From Phanerochaete sordida (Eukaryota; Basidiomycota; Agaricomycetes; Polyporales; Phanerochaetaceae): a stretch of 64,000 nucleotides of DNA. The notes beneath the pieces were generated by a model. It worked only from the letters and a program-made list of their open reading frames with translations, was not told the origin of the DNA and did not search any database. The position numbers were made by a program, and so were the translations under genes. The stretch's first letter is position 1, and each line of letters begins with the position of its first letter. Below, in pieces: positions 12,507-24,373 of this stretch. The DNA lies in NCBI GenBank assembly GCA_019973155.2, contig BPQB01000020.1, positions 186,001 to 250,000 of the forward strand, given 5' to 3'.

Positions 12507-13679
12507 CTCGACGCGTCCAGCGCGAGGGTCATGCCTCGAGCGTTGTACGTCCTGCTGGTTGTCGGTTTTACACCATATGACCTTACAAACATACAGAGGG
12601 GTATATCGCGAGTTGACAGCATATCATTAAGACACTCGATACAATATATTTCACTTGTATAAGCCCCCGGCAGCAGCTGAATGCGCTGTGTGCCGCAGGA
12701 ATCGACGTCAATGGCCGCATGGTAGCCATATATCACGCGCTGGCCCACAGCGACAGCCGTGAGAAGGCTCTAGGAGCGAAAGCGTCGTTCACTCGAAACA
12801 GCTACCACATAGACTGGCGACGCTCGGGCTGCGAGAGTAACGTTTGGCGGGAGCGCAGTCATCTCTCGGACGCTGTGCGTGCATGGGTGTGCGGCACATG
12901 TCGTGGGCAGAGCTCTCCGGGAGCATCAGTCATGCACCATCTGCGAATGTGTGTCGTTCTAGAGAAGACGAGGGGGGACGATAGCCCACGGCCATGCTTG
13001 GGCAGCGCATGTGTGCAGCGGCGACGCACCTAGCAAGCACACTGCGCGCGTTGGACAAATTTCTCAGTGCTGAAACGCAGTCGGCCGCCTCTTGCGGGCT
13101 GCGGCAGACTCGAATTCGAAGTGTCGCCTGCGACATCCGCCTGCACGACGCGAACGCTCTGCGAAGCATCAGGCTATGGACCCGTGTGTTCGCACACACC
13201 GCGGGACGGGTATGTTACACACAGTACGCGCCAGGGCTGATTCTCGAGCTGACAGCGAGTTATCCGGGCGCAGGTTTGCCGCAGCTGTAGCAGCTGGTGC
13301 GTGTGAAGTGAAGAAATGCACAGACAAAGTCTAGCATATACTCACCTGTGCAGGTGCTGCTCGTCCTCTCATGCGCCTAGCTGCTCAGTAGATCACCATC
13401 CAGTACTCGCAAAGCCCCTGCACGCTCCCTCGGCGTCACAGCGGCATCTCCGGAGCGTGTTCAAATGGCGTGCATGCGGCCGCGTTCGAGGTCGGCGCCG
13501 AAAAGGTCGGGTCTTCAGGCAGTCTGGAGCGCTCTGAATTCGCGCTGAACGAGAGTGAACGCAGGAAAGACATAGAATAGATGACGCCAAGGGTGTAAAC
13601 CTGTCGAAGCAACCGGTGCAGGGGGTGGAGAGACGGCAGAGCGTCGCTGGCGCGGGACACAGGGAGGTGTAGGGAAGGG

Positions 13680-13820
13680 GTCACGTGTTATCGACCCACA
13701 CCCGCCAAGGCGACTTTCACCAGACGTCCTGGCACAGGAATGCGCTTCAGTTTTTAGAAGTCCGCCCCGCATTCCGCCCGGCGAAGCCCGGGCGTGCCAG
13801 GACGGCTGGGAACGAGACTA
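13680..13820 (-). repeat. right terminal inverted repeat of the Mutator-like element
   Basis: Begins GTCACGTGTTATCGACCC and ends CGAGACTA, the inverse of the left end. Both arms can also encode a shared peptide (ARTSGESR, GGCGS). This reflects the repeat and not a gene. Confidence 0.8.
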
Positions 13821-13829
13821 AGAGCAGAT
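13821..13829 (+). repeat. 9-bp target site duplication, right copy
   Basis: AGAGCAGAT follows the right inverted end immediately and is identical to the left copy. An unchanged duplication beside moderately diverged inverted ends suggests a fairly recent insertion of an element that was already old. Confidence 0.8.
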
Positions 13830-14032
13830 GACAGGAAGGCTCTGCATATCGGTCCGAGGCTCAGTACACAGCGGAGGAGGCCATTATTATTTCGACGCAC
13901 GACCCCAAATCAAGCACATCACAGAGCGCGTCGTATGCGAGTATGGTAAAGATGCAATGCAAGCAACACCAGTCTTGAGATCTAAGCAAGGGTATACACG
14001 ACATAAACATTTTGTTGTGAACGCGAAGCTCA

Positions 14033-15768
14033 CTAGAAGACTCCTGGGATGAATTTTGCGGGGACAGCCCGACAGTAGGCATCCCAGTCCTTGCCGTACT
14101 TCAAGGCGCAGCTGTTCCGTGACGTCAGTAGAGATCAGTGTGGTAACCAAAAGGCGACGCACCGCTCAAAGTCACGGCCGACACGGTGAACAAGCACGGC
14201 GATGAAGAAGACAGAGTAGAAGTACGGGATGGGCGAGCAGGTACCCTGGCAGAGACCCCAGGTCAAGCTCATGATCCAGTCCGCGACGTAATTCGGCTTG
14301 CGCGAGTACGCCCACCAGCCGTCGATGAGAAGGCGGTTGCCGTGGGCGGTCTGGATGTATTTGGGGTTGTGGAGAGTGCCCCATGGCAGCTGAGGGAAGG
14401 TCTTGCGGTACTCGAAGATCCCTTGGGTCTGCATCTTGAAGCGACTCTTCTGGGACATGGACGTGTCCCAGCTGATGATGGCGTCAGCGATTGGCGGGTG
14501 CTCAAATAAGCTGGAGACTCACATATAGTACGCAGTCAAGAGGGTACCGAAGAGAAGAACGTAGGTTGGAGTCGAGAAGCGGTAGTTCTCAGGGTCATGA
14601 GTCGCCATGTATACAACGGAGTAGATGTAGGACTGAGAAGGTGAAGAATTAGATGAAGATGTGCACATGTCCTGGCAGGAGCGACTTACGAAAGGCACTC
14701 CAGCGAAATTCCAGAAGATGACGAGGAAACCCCACTTCTCGTGGAACATGTCCCAGGTCTGAGGGATGCACTCCTCACCCTTGATGCAAGCGTTGAGGTA
14801 AAGCCAGGTAGCTAGGCACATGAACGCCATGTTCTACCGCGAGATGAGCTAGGCGCCACACAGACTTCGGATAGGGAACTTACAGGAGTAACGTAGCCAT
14901 ACGTCTCGTACTGCTTGCACGCGCCAGAAACGGACATGAAGAAGACAAGGACCCAGGGGATGCGGACCTCGAGCCACATCTTCAGGTCGATGGGGCCAAT
15001 ACGCGGGTTGAGGCACGCGCCCATGAACACGTCGTAGATGAAGTTGCCGGACATGCGGATCTGGTTGCCGGTCGCGACGGTGAGGAAGTACATGCCGAAG
15101 GAGACTCCGAAGCCGACGATCATCGCGACGGTCATGAGGTGCCCGAAGTTGTCGATAATAGAGGTCAAGCGGAAGATGCCAGTCCAGTGGAGGGCGGCAG
15201 CGGTGATCCAGGTGAGGTAGATGCAACCGATGGCGTTGCACTTGTACATCAGAGTCTTGTAGCCCAGTGAAGGAACGGGTAGACCCTCTTGCATGTAACC
15301 GGGGACCCACCAGGCGAGGAAGAGCTGGTAAATGATGAGACCGCCGTAGACCTTCCAAGCGTACAGGTTCGGGCTTGCATCCTTAAAAGTGTTCAACACA
15401 CGCGCGTAACAGGATATATGACAGACATACCACACGGATGTGCTCCCACATCCGACCGAGGAACGGAACGATGTCATCGACGGAGTGCGGGAAGACGAGT
15501 TGACCATCGTAGAAGACGAGGCAGATCCACAGGTAGTACATGAGAACCGGGAATCCCGTCATAATAGCCAGGACACCCCATGGTCCGCCGAACTCATACC
15601 TGAAAACGCGTCGAGGTCAGCTCCGTCGCGTGTGAGGTGTCAACTTGGGGCGTACTCGGTGTGCGAGTCGAGGAGCTTGTCGGTCTTCTTGCCCTCCTCG
15701 GACGGAGTCTGACGGGTACCGTTGACGGGGCGCTGCCTGAGGCTGCCGGTGTCGACGGCGGTGGACAT
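14033..15768 (-). CDS. ERG4: ERG4, C-24(28) sterol reductase
   Basis: Last enzyme of ergosterol synthesis, an NADPH-dependent ER membrane protein that reduces the C-24(28) double bond. The minus strand reads [14 protein letters not shown], then [14 protein letters not shown], the first of several hydrophobic helices. Family landmarks follow: [46 protein letters not shown], then [14 protein letters not shown]. Near the end is the sterol-reductase signature [15 protein letters not shown], then [18 protein letters not shown] and the C-terminal FIPGVF. At least six introns of about 50-60 nt interrupt it, several falling in loops. Length and motif order are typical and all conserved segments are present. 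The start ATG faces the MPE1 start across ~325 bp. Confidence 0.93.
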
Positions 15769-16092
15769 GGTGGCCGTTGGTCGAGAGCTGGCGGGGCGCG
15801 GCCGACGTCGTACGGTCGCCCAGAATTTCTACTTGGCGCCTCCAGTCGCGTCTTCGGCGCTCTCGGCTACTTCGGCGTTCGTGGGGAGCGGACCGTCGGG
15901 ACGTGAAATGCAACGCGAGTAGTTCAAGCTCCGCTTCAAGCCAGTTTTGGTCACGGCAGGCGCCGGCAGCCAGGTCCTCTCCGCCGACCACCACTCGTCC
16001 CTCCGTCCCTCCTCCCCAGCCCGGCCGCTGACACGACCTTGGACGTCTTTGACGTGTAATAGACCCTCTAGAAAAATTGCATCTGTTGTATC

Positions 16093-18165
16093 ATGGCTTC
16101 ATCAGTGTTCTACAAGTTCAAGTCGCAGAGGGACGAGTCTCGCGTGAACTTCGACGGCACGGGTATCTCTGTCTTCGACCTGAAGAAAGAGGTCATCTTG
16201 GCCAATAACTTGGGTAAGGCGAATGACTTTGACCTGGTCGTCCTCGACCCGTCGAACAATGAAGGTGCGTGTGCCCGCCGTTCCGTCCCTGTCCCAGCTT
16301 CATTGTGCCCGCAGAGTACAAGGATGATACCCAAGTCATCCCCCGATCCTCGTCAGTCGTCGTGAAGCGTGTCTTTGCGAAGCCCGGGAAGGGCAGAGCG
16401 GCGATGTACATCGCTGGCGCATCGACAGGTTCTTCCACAGCGACTCCCGACCCGAAGGCCTCCCAAGGCGCTGGCGGCTCGTACAACTGGCACAGAGGCA
16501 ACATCTCGAAGCGGTTCGATGGCAGGGAGGAGCCGCCGAGCAATACTCCCAAGCCCGCTGCATCAGCACCGGTGAGTGTGAGGCTGAGTAAGTGTGCATA
16601 TATCCAGAGACTTAGGAGACTGCCCCAGGTCCTCAAACCGAGCGCGATTACCAAGGACGACGAAGCCGCAGCTATGGCTGCTATGTTCCAAGCTCAGACG
16701 ACGAACTGGGAAGAAACGCAAGAAAAGATGTCACAGTTGGTGTCGCGCTCAGCGATTCTTGTCCTACGTAGTATATGTGGCCTAATGAACACTCGTTTCT
16801 CTTCCTCGTTTTGTGTGGTCACAGAGCTCAACGCATATACTCGAATCCACGGGGAGGAGGGCCTGGTCGTGGAGGAAAGCCGTTCCAGCACCACCACATC
16901 GATCGACCCCTACCACCGAGCTACGTTTGCTACCGTTGTGGACAGAAAGGTGTGTAGTCTTTGCATTGGTGCTGAAATGTTCGCGATCTCATCATTCCGA
17001 AGGTCACTGGATCCAGGACTGCCCGACGAACAACGACCGCGATTATGACAACCGCCCTCGTATCAAGCGAACTACCGGTATTCCCAGGAGTTTCCTGAAA
17101 GCGGTCGAGAACCCCTCGACTGGTCAGATAGGACACGGCATCATGGTCACTCCCGAAGGCGGCTATGTTGTTGCGCAGCCAGACAGGTGAATTCATGTCC
17201 GTTCCCCCGAGTTTCCGTCCTTTCGCTCACGACTCGTCTCAGTGCCTCATGGCAGAAGCAAGTGCAGAAATCGAAGGGTTTATCGGAAGCGGAAGTCCGG
17301 GAGCGCACACCATCCGACCCATCATTGGTTTGCCCAATCGACAACAAGCTATTCAGGGATGCGGTTAAGACCCCATGCTGCGGAACACTCTATTGCGAGG
17401 AGTGCATTCAAACGTACCTGCTTGAACGCGACTTCGTATGCCCCAACTGTGGAAACAAGATCGCGTCGCTCGACAAGCTCGTCGTTGACAAACCCACGCG
17501 CACGAGGGTCTATGATTATATTGACAAGGAGATTGAGAAGAGCAGGAATGAAGGTCAGGCCGAGGCGGCAACGCGCAGCTCAACACCTGCTGCGGGCAGT
17601 GACAAGGTGCGTCCGGTACGTTTGACGTCAAGACGTCAGCCTCTAACACTCTTTCAAGCCCGCGGAAGGATCCGGAGAACAGCAGCAGCAGGAACAAGAC
17701 TATTATGGGGATCAGCAGCCCGGCGCCGACTTCGACATGTCGCAGATGATCGCTGCGAGCATTCCGCAGCTGCAGGCGCAGATTCAGCAGCTGAACGTGA
17801 TGCTCAGCAACTCGCTCCCGCCTGACGTCCGACGGCAGACCGAGATGAAGTACCAGCAGTTGCAAATGGAGCTGCAGCAGGCGCAGATGGCCAGCGCGTT
17901 CATCCAGGCCAGCTCCGGCGTCGGCGCAGGCAGTGCAATGCCGATGCAGCAGATGCCCCAGCAGTACATGCAACAGCAGCAACAGCAACAGCAGCAGCAG
18001 TGGCCGACGAACCCCTTCTCCAACCAACAGCCTGCCGGGCAGGACTCGGCATACCAGCGGCTCCCCCTCAACAACAGGCGGCGGACTCTCAAGCGCGAGC
18101 GGCCCTCGGACTTCCTGGAAGTTGCGGGCGAGAACGAGGCGAAGGTTCCACGGTATTGGGAGTAG
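16093..18165 (+). CDS. MPE1: MPE1/RBBP6-like 3'-end processing factor (DWNN, zinc knuckle, RING)
   Basis: Subunit of the cleavage and polyadenylation machinery. Domain order is diagnostic. An N-terminal DWNN ubiquitin-like domain (MASSVFYKFKSQRDESRV, GTGISVFDLKKEVI, NDFDLVVLDPSN, SSSVVVKRVFAKPGKG) comes first. A CCHC zinc knuckle follows (YVCYRCGQKGHWIQDCPTN), split by an intron after GQKG. Next is a RING/U-box (LVCPIDNKLFRDAVKTPCC, LYCEECIQTYLL, FVCPNCGNKI). The C-terminal third is Gln/Met/Pro-rich with a pure CAG/CAA tract and ends VPRYWE. About six short introns are needed. Orthologues act in the nucleus within CPF. The divergent neighbour is ERG4. Confidence 0.9.
17971..18000 (+). repeat. 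CAG/CAA microsatellite encoding ten glutamines
   Basis: Thirty bases of mixed CAA and CAG codons inside the last exon of MPE1 encode Q10, preceded by a Met/Gln-rich stretch. Frame is kept, so length changes in threes would be tolerated. Confidence 0.9.
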
Positions 18166-18521
18166 AGGGTCATGGAGTCGGGTTCAAGGGGTTCAAGTTG
18201 ATTGCATCTCATGGTGCTTGCCGTGCTCGGTCTCTCTCTCATATGTGATACGCAACATGTACATCCGTGTTCTACCTATCTTCCTGCTAATAAACGCATT
18301 TTTATCGTGAATTTGCGTGACGGCTCATACAGTAGGACTGGTGTCTGATTTCCGTGGACTTGGATTCGCGACGCGTGAGATGGGCGCTTTGCACCTTGCC
18401 CTCTCCGTCCTCCCTTGCTGCAGTGATACCCATTACCTCTCGTCCGCGTCTCGGACACTACGAGAAACCATATCACCTCTCGTCCATCTAGCTGCGCTCG
18501 AGGTCTGTATCGCCGATCGAC

Positions 18522-20978
18522 ATGGCCAACTTCGACGACCTGCTCGCCCCGACACGCGATGCGCTCGAGCGAAATCCGTTCGCTGACCCCTTCGGACGAC
18601 CGAGCTCACCCGACCCGTGGACGAGCTTCCAAACCCCGGCGTCATCGACAATCCCTACAGATGATCCCGGCGATCCGTTCGGCGCGGAATTTCGCAGCAC
18701 CACGCCCACCGCTGACGAGCCTGACCTCGCTGGTGGCGCGGCGGCGAGCTCAGACACTGGGTTCGCGGCATACGACCACTCGGAGGACCCTCTCGAGGCG
18801 TCCAAAGCGTTTGACAGCGAGGAGAGCGTAGACACCATCGCACACGAGCAGGAACCACCCACACCGACGGAGCAAGCACCACTTGCCTCGCCCAAGTCGC
18901 CGGGCTTCAGGGAGAGCGTGTCCACCACGATAGACGATGTGCTGACCCCTGCGCCTCCGCCCGTTGAACGGAAGGAGCCGACCCCACCCCCTGCGCCGTC
19001 GCTGCCGCCGCCTCTAGTCGAGAACCCGCCATTGACACCAGCCTCGCCCCCACCCACGAGTCCCGTGGACTCCGCATCGCTCATTGGCCATGCACCCTCA
19101 AGCTCGGCAGCATCCATTGTGTCCCCCTCTGCTACGCCGTTGCTCAACGCGCCGAGCAAGAACTTCTACTCGCCGCTGGACCAGCCGCAGTCCCTCGAGC
19201 GGTCGTTCTCTGGGCTCGCCATCGGTGGCGAGAGCGTGAACGGCTGGCAGAGCATGGCGCAGGGGAGCCAGAGCATGTTCGTGGGCACCGCGAGCCGCCC
19301 GAGCGCGCAGGACGAGGAGGACGAAGATGACGACAAGCCGATACTTCAGGCGAGGATGAACTCGCTGGAACGTGCTCAACGCGCTGGGTCTCCTGCAATC
19401 CCGGTGAGCAGCTTTGTCCACGTGCCTTTGGCCATATAACTCACTGAGTTACAGCCTTCTCCGCCGCCATTGAAGAGAAACGATCCAGGGATCGCACCCG
19501 TGTTCACTATTAGCGTGGACGACCCACAACGCGTCGGAGATCCCATTAGAGGGTACACGATGTACACAGTACATACCAAGGTGACTGCTGAGATCAACAC
19601 GTCATACGGCAAACTCACTTGTATATCGCAGACAAATTCGCCCATGTACTCAAAATCAGCCTTCTCAGTGCTGCGCAGATATTCCGACTTTCTCTGGCTC
19701 TACGAGACACTGTCAAACAACAACCCTGGTGTGGTCGTCCCGCCAGTACCAGAGAAGAGCCCATTCAACCGCTTCGATACCCAGTTCGTGCAACAGCGAC
19801 GACTGGCGCTTGAGAAGTGCATCTCCAAGATTGCGAACCACCCCGTGCTGCAGAAGGATCCTGATCTCAAGCTCTTCTTGGAAAGTGACACTTTCTCGCT
19901 CGACGTGAGCTCTCCCGTACGTTAGACTCCGAACGCATACTGACAATGCACAGATCAAGCACCGGAAGGCGGAGATCGCACACGAGAAGGGCGGCGTGCT
20001 CGCGTCTCTAGGACAGAGTATCACCGGCCCACGCTTCCACGAGACGGACGAGTGGTTCGACAAGCAGAAGGGCTACCTCGACAGTCTCGAAGTGCAGCTG
20101 CGCGGGCTCGTCAAGTCGATAGACCTCGTCGCCAAGCAGCGCGCGGACCTTGCGGCCGCAGCAGGCGAGTTCGCGCAGACAATCCAGGACCTGGCGTCCT
20201 CGGACGTCGGGCTCGGGCAGCAGCTCGCGGGCGCGCTTGCCGGGCTTGCGGTCGTGGAGCGCAAAGCACAGGACTTGCAGGAGAAGCAGGCGAATGAGGA
20301 TACGCTGACGATTATGTCTACTGGTGAGCTCGGTCATGGCCTATATGACTACCTTGGCCCTAATTGAGCGACTGGTGTAGCGGATGAATATGCACGACTC
20401 ATCAACTCGGTCCGGGTAAGCACCCATCCATATCGCGACCCTATGCTCGCACGTCCTGATCACGGATTTGCGCAGTTAGCGTTCAGTTCCCGCATCCGTA
20501 TGTACTACGGGTGGCAGATGGCAGACAGGCACGTCAGGACAGTAAAGCAGCAGCACGAGGCCAACCGCGCGCAGGGCAAGCTGAACTCCGACCAGCTCAG
20601 CCGTTCATTAGCTCTGGTTGCTGAGGTATGTTCTCGGCTGACAAGTCGTGCTGGCCATTGTCGCTGACAGCCAGGCAGGCCGAACGCCGTGCACTCGAGG
20701 CGAAGCAGGAGTTCGACCAGTGCTCACGCCTGGTCAAGTCAGAAATGGCGCGCTTCGAGCAGGAGCGGATCGAGGATTTCAAGAACTCGCTAGAGGCATT
20801 CCTCAGCGGCATGATCTCGAAGCAGAAGGAGGCAAGTCAGCCCCGTCTTGACACTTGTTCCTTGAGTTAACCTTGTGTGTAGCTGATCGTTGCATGGGAG
20901 ACGTACCAGCAGACGCTCCTTAGGAAGTCTGCGCCTCCAGCACAGAGGCAAGTCACTGTGGATGCCGTCTCAGAGTGA
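18522..20978 (+). CDS. VPS5: VPS5/SNX1-type retromer sorting nexin (PX-BAR)
   Basis: Membrane-bending subunit of the retromer, recycling receptors from endosome to Golgi. A ~300-residue disordered N-region begins MANFDDLLAPTRDAL with NPFADPFG motifs and Pro/Ser/Asp-rich text. The PX domain carries RRYSDFLWLYETLS, PPVPEKSPFNRFDTQFVQQR and HPVLQKDPDLKLFLE. The BAR domain follows (FDKQKGYLDSLEVQLRGL, VKSIDLVAKQRADL, LGQQLAGALAGLAVVERKA, RIRMYYGWQMADRHVRTVK, FEQERIEDFKNSLEAFL). The protein ends with QTLLRKSAPP and VDAVSE. Introns of ~50-90 nt separate about seven exons. Domain order and length fit Vps5. Confidence 0.92.
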
Positions 20979-21557
20979 GCGCACGAGCTGTTCGGGCACA
21001 TGTTCACAACGGATAGTCTGGACATCATTATAATTTATTTCACTGCTCGTACGAACAACTGGGTACATGGAGACGAAGGGTGTACCACTTCTTCAAAGCG
21101 TCATCCTCATGGAAGTAAATAAGGTAGACGTTCTGCGAAGTGGCCTGAAGAAGTTTCTTCAAGCTGCTTTTGCCGTGTAGTTTAACTTCCCAGCAGTAGT
21201 GAAAACTGTGCGTGGGAAGTAGATATTCGCGGCGTCGTCGAGACTTGCGAGGATATTGCGAGGTGTTGCTGGTGGTGGTGATCGCGCGAGTGGTATTTTG
21301 CAAAGAGAGGATTGAATTCTGTCGGGAGTCGAGGAGGTGAAGCAGAGCCAGGCGGCGGGAAGAAGGTCGCGAATTTTTATATTCGCCGCCAACCTGCTTA
21401 CATAAGCGTCCCGGTCCACGCGCTTGCAATAATTCGCGTGCCTGCTTTCGAGACACGCCCCCCGCCGGGCACTTCAGCCTCGCGCGCACTCTCATCCAAC
21501 TTCCTCACTGCCCACGCAGACTCTCCGTCGTCTTGCGCTGACGGCAATCGCGCAGAC
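20979..21557. other. spacer between VPS5 and the Clr2-like gene
   Basis: An AT-rich patch (ATAATTTATTT) about 55 bp after the VPS5 stop is a plausible 3'-end signal. A 151-codon minus-strand frame (21040-21495) is open, but its start lies in the Clr2 promoter and it shows no recognisable domain. It is not called as a gene. Confidence 0.4.
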
Positions 21558-23941
21558 ATGTCTGTGCGCCGGATAGCGAAGAACCACGTCCTTCCGCCCA
21601 ACCCAACATGGGTCGAGATCCCGCGGACGGACGGAGACTCGGGGCTATGGCCCAAGAAGACTGAGAAGGTCGTCGAGAACGGCGAGGTCAACTTCATGCT
21701 TCCTGTGGGCCTCGACGAGAGCCTCTGTGTGCACTGGCGCAATGAAGTGGGTCCGCGCGTCGCTGCCGCGCTTGGACTGCCTTGTGAGTCCTACTATCGC
21801 TTCAATATATTGTGCTCTGATGCGCGGCGCTGAGCATAGCAGGACCTACATACGTTTTGAAGGACTTTCCAGCTGGATATCGTATGTTTGACCATCACAA
21901 GGGTCCGGAGAAGAATCCGAGGCATGACCCATACCTGTACGGTATGGCATACGTCGCTTGTTCTCGTACGCATCGTTCAACGTCCACCTGACCACCAGGC
22001 TCGGCGAACGTCAACCGCTTCAGGTCCATCAACGAGTTTATACCCCATGCCGAATGGCTCTGCCGCGATCCTGCCATGGATCGCTCGAACTGTGTGTGCA
22101 AGTACTGCACAAAGCGTCCTCAGAAGGAGATCTCGCATGGCCTTGGGCTAAGCCAAAACCGCGGCTCAGCGGGCTCGACGCCACAGCCTACGCGCCCTCG
22201 TCGCCCACCAGTCCCGAAGCCGCCACACGCCCAGCTGCGCAAGCCACCAAAGCCGTACGACAAACCACTGCCAGGGCCAAAGCAGGCGCTTTCCGCCGAG
22301 AAGGACACCGACATCAGGGACTCCCTCTCGGTACGCGAGAACCAGGGCATACGCTACAGCCGCAACATGGAGCTGGTCTGGTGCGCCGTGCCCATGCCTA
22401 TAGGCCCCTCTGCGAACGAAGACGAGACCATCGAGTTCTGGCCGGGAATTATCGAGGATTTCCGGACCAAGGCCAGTGCGATCCCTGTGGAACTCCCGCC
22501 TTCACCTTCCCCGACTTCACCGGGTAGAGGATCAGACGACGCTCCCAAACCAAAGATCAATTGGAAGCCTCAGCAGCGTCGCTTGTACCGAGTACGGTTC
22601 CTCTGTACGGAGCACGTCCACACCATCTCAGACGACGCGATCATCCCCTACCTCGCCTACTGCCCTTCCGAATTCCTCGTCGAGAAGATGCGCGAGCTCC
22701 TTCCAGAAATGCTGATGTCACCTAAAGCGGAGGAGCTCGCGAACATCCCAGAGAAGATGTCTCCGTTCGATCCTCTCGCTGCTGCACAGCCCGGTGATGC
22801 TGCACGGATTGCGCGTTGGAAGGAAGCGATATTACCTTTCTCCCTTGCCATCCAAATCGCTTCCTACTTATCGAATTTCTGGACGCCGACTGACGAGTGG
22901 GACTGCAAATTCACCATCAACGCCCCCGCCACTCCCCCACTTTCTCCAGACCATACACCCTCACTTAACGACATTATCAATAATCATACCAACGGCGGCT
23001 CCAATGCCGTCCCGAAGATCGTCACCCAACTACGATACCAGGGCTTGTGGTGGGGTGCGGAGCGCATCTGGACAGAGGAGCTCGTCCGTCTTAAACTCGC
23101 CCGTAATCAGTTTGTACCACAAGGCTCGAACATGGTCTACCCTCCAGCGAGCCCGTCGAAGAGCACCCTGGAGTGGAACAAGGAGCACGGCATCCAGGTT
23201 GACCCTATGCACACAGGCTCCGCCGACAGAGGCCTTTTCATGAAAATTGACGGCCTATTTGTCGTCGAGGTCCCTAGCAAGGACGGGTCAGGCACCAAGG
23301 TGAAGGAGTGCAGAGCGAGTGGCATGATCTACGAGCTTGTCGACATCGACTGGGAGCCCCCGAACGCACCAAATGGCAAAGGCAAGGAACGTGCCGACGA
23401 CCCAAACGCGTCCCAGCCTATGCCGTCGCCACGAGCGACGACAGTCGTCGGATCACCTGATGGTGTATCTGCGCCGCCAACACCAAGCTCGAAACCACGC
23501 CCTGTCCTCACCGCGACCTACCCCCTCCCCGACGCCCCCAAAGGTTACAAATTCAACCCTATTCTCCCGCCCGGCCACGAAATCGTCCTCTCCCTATCCC
23601 TCATCAGTGGACGCTACTATCCGCGGCTGCTTTACCACCCTGGGCTGCTCCGGACGCTCCAACGCGCGGCGCAGGTGCCCATGGAGCAAGAGGGCTTGTT
23701 GAAAAACAAGCATCTCTGGGCGATGGAGGGCATCATCGCTGGCGTGCATCAGTGCATGGACCCCGAGCACTGGAAGCCTTCGCGTGGCGACATGATCGTT
23801 GAGGCGGACCGCGCTGCGCGCTCGCAGTTCAAACTCGTCAGAGAGCAGCACCTGGTGAAGCGGGAGCAGCTGGCGCAGGATCATGTCATGCAGGACATAT
23901 TTGTCCCCGTCTCTGAGAGCATCTCCATGTCTGGCTACTAG
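21558..23941 (+). CDS. Clr2-like transcriptional silencing factor (SHREC-type)
   Basis: Homologue of fission-yeast cryptic loci regulator 2, a chromatin silencing protein of the SHREC complex. The N-terminal Clr2 domain spans three small exons: MSVRRIAKNHVLPP, then LKDFPAGYRMFDHHKG, PRHDPYLYG, FRSINEFIPHAEWLC and the Cys motif CVCKYC. The large last exon holds the C-terminal domain (GIRYSRNMELVWCAVPMP, IIEDFRTKASAIPVEL, YRVRFLCTEHVHTISDDAI, LRYQGLWWGAERIWTEEL, GLFMKIDGLFVVEVPS, RASGMIYELVDIDWE, GRYYPRLLYHPGLL) and ends SESISMSGY. The two-domain plan is that of Clr2. Whether silencing is its role in basidiomycetes is inference. Confidence 0.82.
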
Positions 23942-24373
23942 TGTTCCTGTACGTATATCTGCCGCCGTGCTCTAGCTTGTACACTCTCGTTGCTTTCGTT
24001 CCGCTGCTTGTGTAGTCTTGACGGAGATATGATTATTTCTTGGAATTGATGTGACAAGTGCGAGATAAGTCCCTGATAAGTCGGACAACTGTGCTACGAT
24101 GGAAATCGCGCTTGTTATTGTCCCCAAACCGTCTCCGTCGTTGCCAACGTCGCCCACAGGCCTCTCAGCATTATCAGCCGTCTCCTCGACGGAGGGTCCG
24201 TCGTACTTGACTCTTGTTGCCGATACCCTGTTTCTCTCACGCAGCACTGATTTCTGGCCCGACGGATCCTCCGGCACTTTACCCCCCTTGCAGGCTTTCG
24301 GTCTTACCTCACCCATCCTCTTGTCTTGTCGCTCGCTCTCGTCTGGCCCGTTTACCCTCGCTCTCTATTTAAC
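23942..24373. other. spacer between the Clr2-like and Kar9-like genes
   Basis: No gene is seen. A pyrimidine-rich stretch (about 24300-24370) runs up to the next ATG, as is common in 5' regions of fungal genes. Confidence 0.5.

Larger units (their letters stand above)
12363..13820. mobile_element. non-autonomous Mutator-like DNA transposon (TIR-MULE)
   Basis: A 1458-bp element bounded by long imperfect terminal inverted repeats (144 and 141 bp) and by a perfect 9-bp direct repeat. The outer ends are exact inverts (TAGTCTCG and CGAGACTA). The inner ends share ACGTCTGGTGAAAGTCGC and AACACGTGAC. Long inverted ends plus a 9-bp duplication fit the Mutator superfamily. The interior encodes no transposase: frames are short and lack DDE, zinc-finger or SWIM motifs. 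It is therefore a deletion derivative or MITE-like passenger. It sits between the acidic membrane protein gene and the 3' end of ERG4 and interrupts neither. Orientation cannot be assigned. Confidence 0.8.

Noticed and set aside
12441..13772. Small frames sharing ARTSGESR and GGCGS peptides on opposite strands
   Set aside because: The shared peptide comes from the two inverted ends of the Mutator-like element, not from related genes.
21040..21495. 151-codon minus-strand frame between VPS5 and the Clr2-like gene
   Set aside because: The start lies in the promoter of the plus-strand gene, no domain is visible, and an overlapping frame of similar quality exists. The C-terminal part looks mildly protein-like but is not enough to call.
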